A DNA stretch of 64,000 nt from JAUVPY01 sp034412795 (GTDB lineage Bacteria; Chloroflexota; Anaerolineae; 4572-78; NAK82): positions 12,818 through 76,817 of the forward strand of contig DAOUMD010000283.1 in assembly GCA_034412795.1 (NCBI GenBank), read 5' to 3'. Shown here in pieces: positions 16,309 to 23,873 of this stretch; the stretch's first letter is position 1; the number at the start of each line of letters is the position of its first letter. The notes beneath the pieces are model-generated. The model was not told where the DNA came from. It made no database searches and saw only the letters and a list, made by a program, of their open reading frames with translations. The position numbers and the translations under genes are program-made.

Positions 16309-17072
16309 AGGCGCTTACACGCTTCGACCACGGGGCAAAAACCACACTCCCAGCGCTTGTTGGTCTTGGGTGGAATGCGTTCACCGTCCAATGCTCGTTG
16401 AATAGCCAGGGCGCGGGTGGTGATGAACTTCTCGGCGCGTTCCGGCTCCCACTTCTCGACCGGGAATTGCACGATGCCGTTGTGCTCGCCGGTCTTGGTG
16501 TCCGGCCCGGTCTTGCTGAGATAGACCATCTTCAGCAGGTCCACCTGGCGCTGCGGCTCCAGCTCGTTGCGTTCCAGCATAAACGCGTACAGATTGACCT
16601 GTATCTCGTGGTGGCCGTATGGCAGCTTGCGCAGGTAGATGGCCTTGGCCGTCTTCCAATCTTGCAAGATACCGTGGCCGTTCACTCTCACGTAGAGATC
16701 GGCGGTGCCGTGGACCGGGAGTCCGTCCTCGGTCGTCCATTTGACCTTGATCTCCGGCTCGGCGCCGGCCTCCTCGGAGGCCAGCTCCAGCGCTTCGTGC
16801 ATCTTGGTGCCCACCAGCAACGCCAGCCGGCCACTGGGGTACTCGTAGTAGTCCGTGGTGTGCATCAGCCACGACTTACGAATACAGCCGGTCAGCGAGG
16901 AGACGCTGGGGAAGCTGTGCGGCCTCTGCGCATCCTCGTAAACCGCCTTCAGGACCGGGTAGGGGATGTTGCACGGGTTTTGCCAGGAGGCAGCACACTC
17001 CAGGCACTCCTCCCATTCCACCGGCTCCGGGGAGACCAGAGCCCGGTCCTCGCAGATAACTCCTTTAAGCAT
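16305..17072 (-). CDS. Cas4/RecB-like PD-(D/E)XK nuclease with Fe-S-type cysteines
   Basis: 255 residues. The nuclease motifs are GTADLYVR (Asp) and LQDWKTAKA (Asp-x-Lys), followed by QVNLYAFML as in RecB/AddB/Cas4 exonucleases. Cysteines near the N-terminus (TGCIRKSW, plus ECLECAAS) and at the C-terminus (CGFCPVVEAC) match the 4Fe-4S cluster arrangement of Cas4-like enzymes. No cas1/cas2 or CRISPR array is near; in phages such proteins process DNA ends for recombination. The gene overlaps both neighbours. Confidence 0.82.
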   Translation of the reverse strand: MLKGVICEDRALVSPEPVEWEECLECAASWQNPCNIPYPVLKAVYEDAQRPHSFPSVSSLTGCIRKSWLMHTTDYYEYPSGRLALLVGTKMHEALELASEEAGAEPEIKVKWTTEDGLPVHGTADLYVRVNGHGILQDWKTAKAIYLRKLPYGHHEIQVNLYAFMLERNELEPQRQVDLLKMVYLSKTGPDTKTGEHNGIVQFPVEKWEPERAEKFITTRALAIQRALDGERIPPKTNKRWECGFCPVVEACKRL

Positions 17073-17343
17073 GGTTCGCTCCTATGTGGAATACTCGTTC
17101 GTTGGGACACAACTCCAGCCAGAACCCGCGCTTGCTCCGCCCCAAGGCGATCACACCCTGGAATTGTTGGAACTTGAAATCCTCGGTGGTGGCCGAGCAG
17201 TGGGCGAACAGGTGGAATTCCCAATGCCCCTGCCCGTCGCCGGTCTTGACATACCAGCGGAAGGCGGGGAGCATCTGGGGTTCGCCCTTTTCGTTGGTGG
17301 CGAGCTGCTTGCCGTTCTTGAGGAAGACCAAAGCTATCTTCAT
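17065..17343 (-). CDS. Small phage protein of unknown function
   Basis: 92 residues, beta-rich by eye (KIALVFLKNGKQL, GHWEFHLFAHC). No known motif. Overlaps the nuclease gene by 8 bases and the MazG-like gene by 4. Confidence 0.7.
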   Translation of the reverse strand: MKIALVFLKNGKQLATNEKGEPQMLPAFRWYVKTGDGQGHWEFHLFAHCSATTEDFKFQQFQGVIALGRSKRGFWLELCPNERVFHIGANHA

Positions 17344-17867
17344 GCAGTCGCCTCCAGCGTGCCGTAGCGTGCCGGGCGCTTACGATTCCTGGCCATCTTT
17401 TTCTCCACCTCTGCCAGGGGGTCAGCGCCGTGGCGTTTGAGGATCATGGCTGTCGTGGTGATCAGCTTGATCAGCAAGTCTTGATCCAGGATGCGTTCTT
17501 TGCGATACCTGTCACCCAGTTGGCCGATGATGACCGGGATGCTGGTGTACATGGCGTCCAGGATGCCGACCGGCATACCTTCGATGCGTACCTCACCCAG
17601 ATCGAGGCCGTGCAGACCGGCCAGGTCGAGGGCGACGATTATGATGTCGGCGCCTTCTTCGTAGAGCCGGGCCAGCAATTCACCTGGTGACCGGCCATCT
17701 GTTTTGTACGTCAGCCAATGCTTGATGTGCATCATCTCGCCCCATTCGGTGACCAGGTGCAAGATCTGCCTGAAGGTGAGCGTCTCGATCTGGGGGTGCT
17801 CGATGTCGTGGAACCCCTTCTCTTCGATCACGGCCAGGATGTCTTGCGTGAGTGGGTTTAGGTTCAT
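17340..17867 (-). CDS. MazG-like nucleotide pyrophosphohydrolase
   Basis: 175 residues, largely helical. The all-alpha NTP pyrophosphatase pattern is present: an acidic pair in HLVTEWGEMMH and, one helix later, YEEGADIIIVALDLAG (E-E-x-x-D). The C-terminus ends in a basic tail. Members hydrolyse (d)NTPs to NMPs and are common in phage replication operons. The dUTPase-like and HisE-like branches cannot be told apart here. Confidence 0.6.
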   Translation of the reverse strand: MNLNPLTQDILAVIEEKGFHDIEHPQIETLTFRQILHLVTEWGEMMHIKHWLTYKTDGRSPGELLARLYEEGADIIIVALDLAGLHGLDLGEVRIEGMPVGILDAMYTSIPVIIGQLGDRYRKERILDQDLLIKLITTTAMILKRHGADPLAEVEKKMARNRKRPARYGTLEATA

Positions 17868-18136
17868 GTCTCCTCCGATATTTTTCTCCTGGCCGCCTGG
17901 TACACGGCGTCGAAGTTGCTCGTGCCGGCGCTCAGGAGTTGTTGGACGTAGTGGCTGGGGACCACCTCCCAGCGTCCTTCCTCTCGATAGTAGTAGGATT
18001 GCGTGCGGGGTAGCCTCCAGAGTTGTGAAAAAAGCTGGGTGGTATCACCACTCAGCTTGAAGGACCACAGGCTCTCTTGCCCTTTTTGGGGGCCGGCCAG
18101 GTAAATGGCCAGCCGGAATTCGACGACGCCGGTCAT
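17864..18136 (-). CDS. Small phage protein of unknown function
   Basis: 90 residues from ATG 18136, chosen because it forms an ATGA overlap with the stop of the tiny gene before it; an in-frame TTG at 18163 is the alternative. No recognised domain; beta-rich N-terminus and a basic C-terminal helix. Confidence 0.65.
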   Translation of the reverse strand: MTGVVEFRLAIYLAGPQKGQESLWSFKLSGDTTQLFSQLWRLPRTQSYYYREEGRWEVVPSHYVQQLLSAGTSNFDAVYQAARRKISEET

Positions 18137-18207
18137 GGAATCCACCCGAACAGGCGTGGCCAAAGCTGGATCAGCTTCCAGCGGAGTTGTTTAATCCTCT
18201 TTTTCAT
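18133..18207 (-). CDS. 24-residue basic peptide, coupled at both ends
   Basis: ATG 18207 overlaps the DnaB stop as ATGA, and its own TGA overlaps the next ATG in the same way. The peptide starts MKKRIKQLRWKL and ends RLFGWIP: net charge about +7, amphipathic helix-like. The double overlap is the normal arrangement in this operon, which argues that it is translated. Function unknown; a DNA- or membrane-binding micro-protein is possible. Confidence 0.6.
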   Translation of the reverse strand: MKKRIKQLRWKLIQLWPRLFGWIP

Positions 18208-19622
18208 GGCCTTGTCCTCATAGATATGATGTCCCCGGTCGGCTTGTACCAGGCATTGTGAGCCGTGCCGGTGGCACCCGCCCGCCACTTGGCGACGATG
18301 TGATCGTAAGGTTCGTAGCCGGCCAGGTGGCCGGTGAAGTCAGCCTGGGTGCGCCGGCGCTCGTTGTCGCTCATATAAGCCATCGGGCAGTAGGTGAAGA
18401 TGACGATGTCGGCGTCCTGCTCGATGTTGCCGGATTCTCGAAGATCAGCCAATATCGGTCGGTGATCGGCCCGTCGTTCCACCTCTCGGTTGAGCTGGGC
18501 CAGAAGCATAACCACGATCTTCATCTCTTTAGCCATGAGCTTGAGGTAGCGTGAGATTTCGCCTACCTCTCGATCCCGGTTCTGAGCCTTCGAGTTGGGC
18601 ATGGCGGGCATAAGTTGCAGGTAGTCCAGGATAACCATAGACAGCGGTTTGCCGTGATCCTCCTGGGCTTTGACACTGACACGCTTGGCCACCGACTTGA
18701 CGTGAACCGGATCGCCGAACTCTACGAAGTACAGCGGGGCGGCTGTGATATTGGCAATCGCCTCGTGCACCTGCGTGACCTCATCCGGGCTGAGCAGGTT
18801 GCCGTGCTTGAGCTTCAAGCTGTCGATGCCGGTCTCCATGGCCACCAGGGTTCTCATGTGCTCTTCTGAGTCTTGCTCGTAGACGGCGATCATGACCGGC
18901 TCGTCTCTGCGAACAGCCATGTCGCGCGCAATCCACAGCGAGGAGGTCGTCTTGCCAAACCCAGGCCGGCCAGCCATGACCACCAGGCGTCCCGGATCGA
19001 CGTAGCCCAGGACACGATCCAGGTTGGGTATACCCATCTGCCAACCTCTGTTATAGGTGGGATCGGCAATCTGCTGTTCCAGGGTGTGCCAGAACCTTGA
19101 GGCCGCCTGCTCGGCGCTGATGGCCCCGTGCCGGCTCTCGCCGGACCGGATGTTGTAGACCGTGTTCTCGGCCTGGCCCAGCAAGGAGTGGATGTCTTGC
19201 TGATCGCCCAGGTAGCCCAGGCGGGCCAGTTCAGCGCCGGCCCGGATCATCTTACGTTGGATGTGAGATCGCCAGACCAGGTTGGCGTAATGCTCGATGT
19301 TCTGCGGTGAGTATGCCTGGCCGAGGATGGCGTCTACTGCCTGTGTGCCGCCCACCACGTCCAGCATGGTCATGCCGGCCACCAGGCTGGGCTGCGAGTC
19401 GAGGTGGTGCAGCAGCATGGGGCGGTCGGGGACGACGTTGCGGTCGTTCAAGCCCACGATGGTCTCGTACAGCACCGAGCAGGTGGGGTTGTAGAACATC
19501 TCCCCCTTGCTGCCCAGGATTTCTACTGCTTCGTAGGTAACTTGTGGGTTGAGCACGCAGGCGCCTATGATGGCCTGCTCTGCTTCGGGTTCGTTGGGTA
19601 ACTCGTTGAGGTCAAAGTCCAT
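18204..19622 (-). CDS. dnaB: Replicative DNA helicase, DnaB family
   Basis: 472 residues, full family length. N-terminal DnaB domain (NEPEAEQAIIGACVLNP), then the RecA-type motor: Walker A GRPGFGKTT (218-226), Walker B VILDYLQLM, motif H4 LAQLNREVERR and the arginine-finger region ADLRESGNIEQDAD. It unwinds DNA 5'-3' at the phage fork and should work with the Prim-Pol encoded just upstream. Confidence 0.93.
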   Translation of the reverse strand: MDFDLNELPNEPEAEQAIIGACVLNPQVTYEAVEILGSKGEMFYNPTCSVLYETIVGLNDRNVVPDRPMLLHHLDSQPSLVAGMTMLDVVGGTQAVDAILGQAYSPQNIEHYANLVWRSHIQRKMIRAGAELARLGYLGDQQDIHSLLGQAENTVYNIRSGESRHGAISAEQAASRFWHTLEQQIADPTYNRGWQMGIPNLDRVLGYVDPGRLVVMAGRPGFGKTTSSLWIARDMAVRRDEPVMIAVYEQDSEEHMRTLVAMETGIDSLKLKHGNLLSPDEVTQVHEAIANITAAPLYFVEFGDPVHVKSVAKRVSVKAQEDHGKPLSMVILDYLQLMPAMPNSKAQNRDREVGEISRYLKLMAKEMKIVVMLLAQLNREVERRADHRPILADLRESGNIEQDADIVIFTYCPMAYMSDNERRRTQADFTGHLAGYEPYDHIVAKWRAGATGTAHNAWYKPTGDIISMRTRP

Positions 19623-19623
19623 A

Positions 19624-20496
19624 TCACCTCCGTGGATTCAACATGCCGGCGTTCAGACCGGATCGGATTGTCCTGCGTATCTCGCCATCGGCCAGGCCGA
19701 TTGCTATGGCAACCATCGTCAGTTTGCTTTCCACTTCCTCCTCCGGGAGATGTCCACCGCCGACGATCTGGCCCATGCGGTAAGCGGCTTTGACCAGCGT
19801 GTTGTTGCGGTTGCCCACCGTCGCCTCGGCCAGGCGAGTCAGCTCGCTGGCCAGGGCTCGCGTCCAGTAGTTGGGGGAGCTGACTGCCAGGTAAGACCGC
19901 ATGTCTCCGCTGAGGGTCTGCTCCAACCATTGATCGGCGGGATCGGGGGTGAGCATATCCACAAACCAGTCCGGGGGCATGGCTAACGGCGTGCTCGGCT
20001 CCACCTGCCACTCGTAAGTGTGGCCGGATGGGTGGATCGAGGGCGGGGCGACGATGTAGCCTCCATCTCCACGCAGGTCCACACCGGGCGCCCTGCGGGC
20101 GAAGTTACGCACTTCGTACCCAGGATGCCGGTACACGACGTGCATGCCATGTCCGGTGCGGCTCATAGGTGTGTGGGGCACGCCGTTGAGCTGCGCCGTC
20201 GAAAGACCCTCCGGCCCGTCGAGGTCCTGGACGATGATGCCGGACACCCCGCCGGTCACGATGCCCAGGTTGGCGCGAGGCTGAAGCTGGAACCACTCAT
20301 GGACTTCCTCTTCGGTGGGCTGCCGGCGTTGGTAAGGCTCCCAGGTGTGCCTGGGCCGGCCATTGCGGGTTAGTTCAGGCTGGCCGTTTTCCCCCATCTT
20401 AACCGGCAATACACAAGCCAGGGGGATCTTCTCCCTGGGGCTCAGGGGGATGACGGACCATCCCCTGTCTATGTAGTCAAGCGCAGTATTTAGCAT
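19624..20496 (-). CDS. Primase-polymerase (Prim-Pol, AEP superfamily)
   Basis: 290 residues. The N-terminal Prim-Pol domain shows the start typical of phage enzymes (YIDRGWSVIPLSPREKIP), the metal-binding pair IIVQDLDG (D91, D93), the SRTGHGMHVVYR strand with the motif-II His, and GVDLRGDGGYIVAPPSIHPSG. The C-terminal ~90 residues are helical and may be a helicase-interaction domain. It probably makes primers for the phage fork. It ends one base before the DnaB start. Confidence 0.88.
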   Translation of the reverse strand: MLNTALDYIDRGWSVIPLSPREKIPLACVLPVKMGENGQPELTRNGRPRHTWEPYQRRQPTEEEVHEWFQLQPRANLGIVTGGVSGIIVQDLDGPEGLSTAQLNGVPHTPMSRTGHGMHVVYRHPGYEVRNFARRAPGVDLRGDGGYIVAPPSIHPSGHTYEWQVEPSTPLAMPPDWFVDMLTPDPADQWLEQTLSGDMRSYLAVSSPNYWTRALASELTRLAEATVGNRNNTLVKAAYRMGQIVGGGHLPEEEVESKLTMVAIAIGLADGEIRRTIRSGLNAGMLNPRR

Positions 20497-20502
20497 AGTA
20501 GC

Positions 20503-21501
20503 TCACCTCTGAGGAGTTTCACCGCTTGGGGTACTATCAATGGGCGCACCATCTATCTGCATCAGGTTCAGCCGGTCGGGGAACCGGCGCCTGAGTAAAG
20601 TGAGTTGATCTTCCGTGAGGGTCAAAAGGACCTGGTAACGAACATCGTGAGTGACTTCGCCATCGCCGTCGATCACTCGAACCGGGTGACGGATCACCAG
20701 CCCCTCGATGCCGGGTGTGTGCTCTGGCGAAACGTGGTCGGCCAGGTCGCGGACGGTCAACGTGCTGGCCGTTTCCACCAGGCGCCTGACAACCTCCAGG
20801 GTCTCGTCGTAGGCGGGGAGGTACTCCGCTGTGTACGTATCGTAGAGCAGTACCTCTTCCTGTTCAGTGAGCCCCTCGCCGGCCAGGAGTCTCTTGCCGA
20901 TGTCCTCCCAGTCAGGAGTCACGGCCACACTGGCCCCAATTGCTTCTGAGTAATCGTGAGCCCACCGGGCTTTCGCTTCGTCTAACACCCGCTGAAACTC
21001 GATCTCGTACAGCCGCTCCACTCCCCGGCGCACCTTGTGGCTGTAGGTCTCGTGCTCCGTGTCCAGGATGTGGCGCAGATAGGGTGTCAGTCTGCGGCGT
21101 TTGCTCTTGTCGAGCATCTGCCACACCTGGAAGGGCTTCCATCCGCAGTGACCTTCGAGATAGGGATAGATGTGCGTCTCCCAGGTGATGAGGTCGGACG
21201 CTTCCGACTTGCTGACGCCCCTTTCAGACACCAGCTCGGCGAAGGTGTTGGGCGAGCTGGGATGGAAAGACCACAGATCGCCCGTGTCTAACCGGTGCAG
21301 CAGGTTTGCTTTGAGGCGGGTGTGGGCATAGTCAAGCTCGCCGCTCAGGATGTCGAGTTGCGCGGTGAGGATGGCCGCCTCACATTGGGGACCCGTCATA
21401 GTGTCCAAGGTGTCCCCCAGAGAAGCAACGGCCTGGGAGTGGATCTCCACCTCCAGGCCGGCAAGCGCTGTCAGGAGTTCCTGGCTGGGTATCCTATTCA
21501 T
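20503..21501 (-). CDS. Phage protein of unknown function, helical
   Basis: 332 residues from ATG 21501, which follows AGGAGG; an in-frame TTG at 21525 has none. Mostly helical with a long central coiled-coil-like part (HETYSHKVRRGVERLYEIEF). The last codons (DSTPSGE) carry an ATAGTA-hairpin element at 20521-20538. Position between the nuclease and Prim-Pol genes suggests a replication or recombination accessory role; no family recognised. Confidence 0.75.
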   Translation of the reverse strand: MNRIPSQELLTALAGLEVEIHSQAVASLGDTLDTMTGPQCEAAILTAQLDILSGELDYAHTRLKANLLHRLDTGDLWSFHPSSPNTFAELVSERGVSKSEASDLITWETHIYPYLEGHCGWKPFQVWQMLDKSKRRRLTPYLRHILDTEHETYSHKVRRGVERLYEIEFQRVLDEAKARWAHDYSEAIGASVAVTPDWEDIGKRLLAGEGLTEQEEVLLYDTYTAEYLPAYDETLEVVRRLVETASTLTVRDLADHVSPEHTPGIEGLVIRHPVRVIDGDGEVTHDVRYQVLLTLTEDQLTLLRRRFPDRLNLMQIDGAPIDSTPSGETPQR

Positions 21502-21820
21502 CTTGCCTCCTGATGAGTTCGACAAGTCTGTCCAAATCGCCGACCCGGAAGCAGAGCAGCGCGTCCGCGTACTTCATGCCAGGCCGGTGCAGCACGATGG
21601 CCGGCACCTTCTCGGTCTCGCCGGCCACCTCCGCCCCGCTGAGTATCTGGTCCAGGAAGTCCGTCCACAGGTATTCCCCGATTGCCTTGCGGCTCTTGAC
21701 CTCCACAAAGAAATAGGGTACGTCGAGGTCACACCCCTCGCGTCCCAGAAGCGGAATGCGCACGCCACGCATGAGCCTGGCGATTTCGCGCTCTACTCTT
21801 TTCCATCGGTCGCGTGCCAT
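21494..21820 (-). CDS. Small PD-(D/E)XK nuclease-like protein (Hjc/VRR-like)
   Basis: 108 residues. Glu in REIARLM, then REGCDLDVPYFFVEVKSRK (Asp...Glu-Val-Lys) is the catalytic strand pattern of Holliday-junction resolvase-type nucleases, followed by a helix and VPAIVLHRPG. It overlaps the next gene by 8 bases. Probable role: junction resolution or end processing in phage replication. Confidence 0.65.
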   Translation of the reverse strand: MARDRWKRVEREIARLMRGVRIPLLGREGCDLDVPYFFVEVKSRKAIGEYLWTDFLDQILSGAEVAGETEKVPAIVLHRPGMKYADALLCFRVGDLDRLVELIRRQDE

Positions 21821-21824
21821 GTGG

Positions 21825-22169
21825 CTATCCTTCCAGGTGTTGTAGGAACCTGGCGGCCAGGTCCCCGGTGCCGGTTACTTGCTCATCGCGTGGGGCGTTC
21901 TTGCGTCGTTCAAGCGCCTCCTCGATGATCTGGGCTGTGGTGTCGGCGACGATGTTGTGCCAGGCTCCCACAGTGGGTGGCGTGGGCATGTGATCCGCCA
22001 TGTTCTCGATGCGGCCAAAGCAGCGCCAGCACTCAAGCGGGCACAGGTTGTGGTAGGTCATGGGGGGGCAGTAGAACTGCTGGAGCTTTTTCAGATACGG
22101 CGCGGCCTGCTTAAACCCTGTGATGTTAAGACGGTCCAGGACCGTCTGTGGCAAGCGAGTGATATGCAA
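21825..22169 (-). CDS. Small cysteine-containing phage protein
   Basis: 114 residues from TTG 22169 (AGGAGG seven bases upstream). Contains YCPPMTYHNLCPLECWRC, a four-cysteine stretch that could bind zinc or an Fe-S cluster. The N-terminus overlaps the end of the preceding small gene in another frame by 45 bases. No family recognised. Confidence 0.6.
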   Translation of the reverse strand: MHITRLPQTVLDRLNITGFKQAAPYLKKLQQFYCPPMTYHNLCPLECWRCFGRIENMADHMPTPPTVGAWHNIVADTTAQIIEEALERRKNAPRDEQVTGTGDLAARFLQHLEG

Positions 22170-22344
22170 GGGTGCCTCCTTCGGCTGTCAGGCTCGGACA
22201 TTCGCGCACGGTGCCGCCCTTCTCACGGACGCAGATGTCGCTCTCGATGTCCGTGATCTCCCAGTCTTCTGAACACTGCTGGTGGAAGGGGCACGCCTGT
22301 CGTCCGGTCAGGAATTGTAGGCGCGATACTTTTGTTCGAGCCAT
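22126..22344 (-). CDS. Small cysteine-rich phage protein (possible zinc binder)
   Basis: 72 residues with four cysteines (CPFHQQC, then two more near residues 38 and 49). It overlaps both neighbours in different frames by 37-44 bases, more than is usual here, so the exact limits are uncertain. A weak AGGA precedes the ATG. Confidence 0.5.
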   Translation of the reverse strand: MARTKVSRLQFLTGRQACPFHQQCSEDWEITDIESDICVREKGGTVRECPSLTAEGGTLAYHSLATDGPGPS

Positions 22345-22574
22345 TTGATCTGGTCCTTGATGAGTTTCTTGAACGTTTCGGGGTGCTCCATCCAGCGAGT
22401 GGCCATGGTGCGCAGCTTAACTTTGTGGTTGCAGCTCAGGGCTGCTCTCAGCTCGACGATGGCGTTTTCTGTATGGCCGTGCCGGATGAAGATGATGGCT
22501 GTTTCAACGTGCGCTCCGGTGGTTGCGATGTCCACCAGAAGGGTTTCGACGGTGTCGAGTTGGTCCCGGTTCAT
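22308..22574 (-). CDS. First gene of the leftward replication operon, unknown function
   Basis: 88 residues, helical, preceded by GGAGGAAAACA. It is the first gene after the leftward promoter at 22634-22662 and the 14-bp hairpin at 22588-22619 lies in its leader. Being first suggests an early regulatory or replication role; no motif recognised. Confidence 0.72.
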   Translation of the reverse strand: MNRDQLDTVETLLVDIATTGAHVETAIIFIRHGHTENAIVELRAALSCNHKVKLRTMATRWMEHPETFKKLIKDQIKWLEQKYRAYNS

Positions 22575-22587
22575 TGTTTTCCTCCAT

Positions 22588-22619
22588 CCACTCGGTCAGT
22601 GGGAGCACTGACCGAGTGG
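22588..22619. promoter_or_regulatory. Perfect 14-bp inverted repeat in the control-region leader
   Basis: CCACTCGGTCAGTG, loop GGAG, CACTGACCGAGTGG. It sits between the leftward promoter and the first leftward gene and has no U-tract, so an operator (two CGGTCA half-sites) or a 5'-UTR structure is likelier than a terminator. Confidence 0.7.
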
Positions 22620-22633
22620 TTAGCGCGATTACC

Positions 22634-22662
22634 ATTATACATCAAGTTGATGTCCTTGTCAA
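22634..22662 (-). promoter_or_regulatory. Leftward early promoter
   Basis: On the minus strand TTGACA (22662-22657), 17 bases, TATAAT (22639-22634): a near-consensus sigma70 promoter. It should drive the whole 22574-14835 operon. Confidence 0.85.
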
Positions 22663-22694
22663 GTTGACAGACTTACCAACCGGATGTAAGATAA

Positions 22695-22725
22695 TTGTCA
22701 CAAACCAGAAGAAACGTGGTATAAT
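22695..22725 (+). promoter_or_regulatory. Rightward promoter of the XRE-type regulator
   Basis: Extended -10 CGTGGTATAAT ending at 22725, of the TGTGGTATAMT type seen elsewhere in the phage. The -35 (TTGTCA) is 19 bases away, so it is probably weak and activator- or extended -10-dependent. CCAACCGG lies just upstream. Confidence 0.65.
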
Positions 22726-22756
22726 GTGGTTAGAGTTATAGAAAGGAGCAGTACTC

Positions 22757-23137
22757 ATGGATCAACCTCGCGAAGAATTCGTCAAGTGGTTAGACGAGCG
22801 TGTTCAGGCAACAGGGGGCTTGCGTGAGGCGGCAAGAAGGGCAAACGTATCCCACGCCACGCTATTGCGGGGTTTGCAGGGGGAGCCGCTCTCATTGCGC
22901 ACCCTGGAGGGAATTTCGGCCTGGACCGGCGTGAGCCTGGTGCGACTGCTGCATTTGTATGGCTCCGAAGTGCCGGAGGACGAGCGTGTTGAGGCGGTTA
23001 TTGCCCGCGTGTTGGATCAGTACCCTCAATTGAGAGGCATCCTGGAACAATCTCTGGATGTACTCGACGACGAAGCGGTGGCCGAGATCATCGAGTATGT
23101 TGAGTTCCAGGCGGAGCGCAGGCGGCGACAGAGGTAG
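22757..23137 (+). CDS. XRE-family helix-turn-helix regulator
   Basis: 126 residues; AGGAG eight bases before the ATG. An N-terminal HTH of the Cro/CI type is visible (GGLREAARRANVSHATLLRGLQ, then LEGISAWTGVSLVRLL). The C-terminal ~55 residues are acidic then basic and may dimerise; no peptidase domain is present. It faces away from the leftward promoter, with operator-like sequences between, so it is the best candidate for the phage repressor or Cro-like switch protein. Confidence 0.8.
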   Translation: MDQPREEFVKWLDERVQATGGLREAARRANVSHATLLRGLQGEPLSLRTLEGISAWTGVSLVRLLHLYGSEVPEDERVEAVIARVLDQYPQLRGILEQSLDVLDDEAVAEIIEYVEFQAERRRRQR

Positions 23138-23182
23138 CTTTGTGATAGCTTTATGACACATGTCACCAAATCGCCGCTGGCG

Positions 23183-23220
23183 TCTGGTTTGTAACCGTTT
23201 TGTAACGGATTCAAACCAGA
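23183..23220. promoter_or_regulatory. Palindromic element after the regulator gene
   Basis: TCTGGTTTG...CAAACCAGA arms enclose a second inverted repeat CCGTT...AACGG. It may terminate the regulator transcript or bind a regulator; no U-tract follows. Confidence 0.5.
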
Positions 23221-23304
23221 TTCAAACTTTCTCGTGGTAAATTACCCCCCGTGCACAGGGAGAAATCTTAAAAACCAATTAGAAGAGGAGCAGTTTGCTG
23301 CATC

Positions 23305-23544
23305 ATGGAAAAATGTTTCGAGAAGTGTTTCTCGGGGCAAGTGTTCTCCAAGGACCCGGAATGCGAGTGTGATGGTTGCCTGATGAAAGAAATAAGCAAG
23401 CGCGTTATGCGGGCGATACCCCAGGAGATGCTCGTTCCATTAGTGAAGCACGGGGTTGAAGTCACTCTCGACCATCCTGAACGCCCCTTTGGAGTATGTG
23501 GATTGGTATGGGAGAGCCAGTACATCGTAACCGGGAGTGTATAG
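23305..23544 (+). CDS. Small cysteine-rich protein of unknown function
   Basis: 79 residues with C-x3-C and CECDGC near the N-terminus, suggesting metal binding. GAGGAG lies 14 bases upstream, rather far. It follows the regulator and ends at a strong terminator, so the two likely form one rightward transcript. Confidence 0.6.
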   Translation: MEKCFEKCFSGQVFSKDPECECDGCLMKEISKRVMRAIPQEMLVPLVKHGVEVTLDHPERPFGVCGLVWESQYIVTGSV

Positions 23545-23550
23545 GCAGGA

Positions 23551-23584
23551 AAGAGAGGGGGAGACAGCACCCCCTCTCTTTTTT
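23551..23584 (+). terminator. Intrinsic terminator
   Basis: AAGAGAGGGGG, 8-base loop, CCCCCTCTCTT, then TTTT. An 11-bp stem with a U-tract ends the rightward transcript; its mirror may also end the leftward E1 operon that stops at 23583. Confidence 0.88.
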
Positions 23585-23873
23585 ACTTCCACGTCCAACC
23601 GTGGGTGTTCGCATAGTTGCCATCCTCGTCGAACACGTCCTCTTCAGGTTCCAGATTGAGCTGTCGCCAACTGGAAGCCACCTTGAGCCAGTCCCAGTGC
23701 TCAGCCTTCTGAGCCTCCTCTGTGATCGCCTGGCACGTGGCACCTACGTCGAAAGGTTCAAAAGGACCCCGCACGTGCTCTTCATCGAAAAACACCTTCT
23801 GGGTGTACTTATTGACTTTGATCACCACACCTGCATCGTGAGTGTAGGTGATCTCCAAGAGATCACGCGTCAT
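23583..23873 (-). CDS. Small protein coupled to the E1-like gene, unknown function
   Basis: 96 residues from ATG 23873, which overlaps the E1-like stop as ATGA; the longer frame upstream of it is antisense-like shadow. Beta-rich start (LEITYTHDAGVVIKVNKYTQ) and an acidic C-terminus (EPEEDVFDEDGN). No GG-tail, so it does not look like a second ubiquitin-like modifier. Its coupling to E1 suggests it belongs to the conjugation system. Confidence 0.7.
   Translation of the reverse strand: MTRDLLEITYTHDAGVVIKVNKYTQKVFFDEEHVRGPFEPFDVGATCQAITEEAQKAEHWDWLKVASSWRQLNLEPEEDVFDEDGNYANTHGWTWK

Noticed and set aside
16305..17072. Cas4 as part of a CRISPR system
   Set aside because: No cas1, cas2 or array nearby; it lies in a phage replication operon, where Cas4-like nucleases are common.
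23583..23873. Second ubiquitin-like modifier
   Set aside because: No beta-grasp pattern and no Gly-Gly end (ends HGWTWK).
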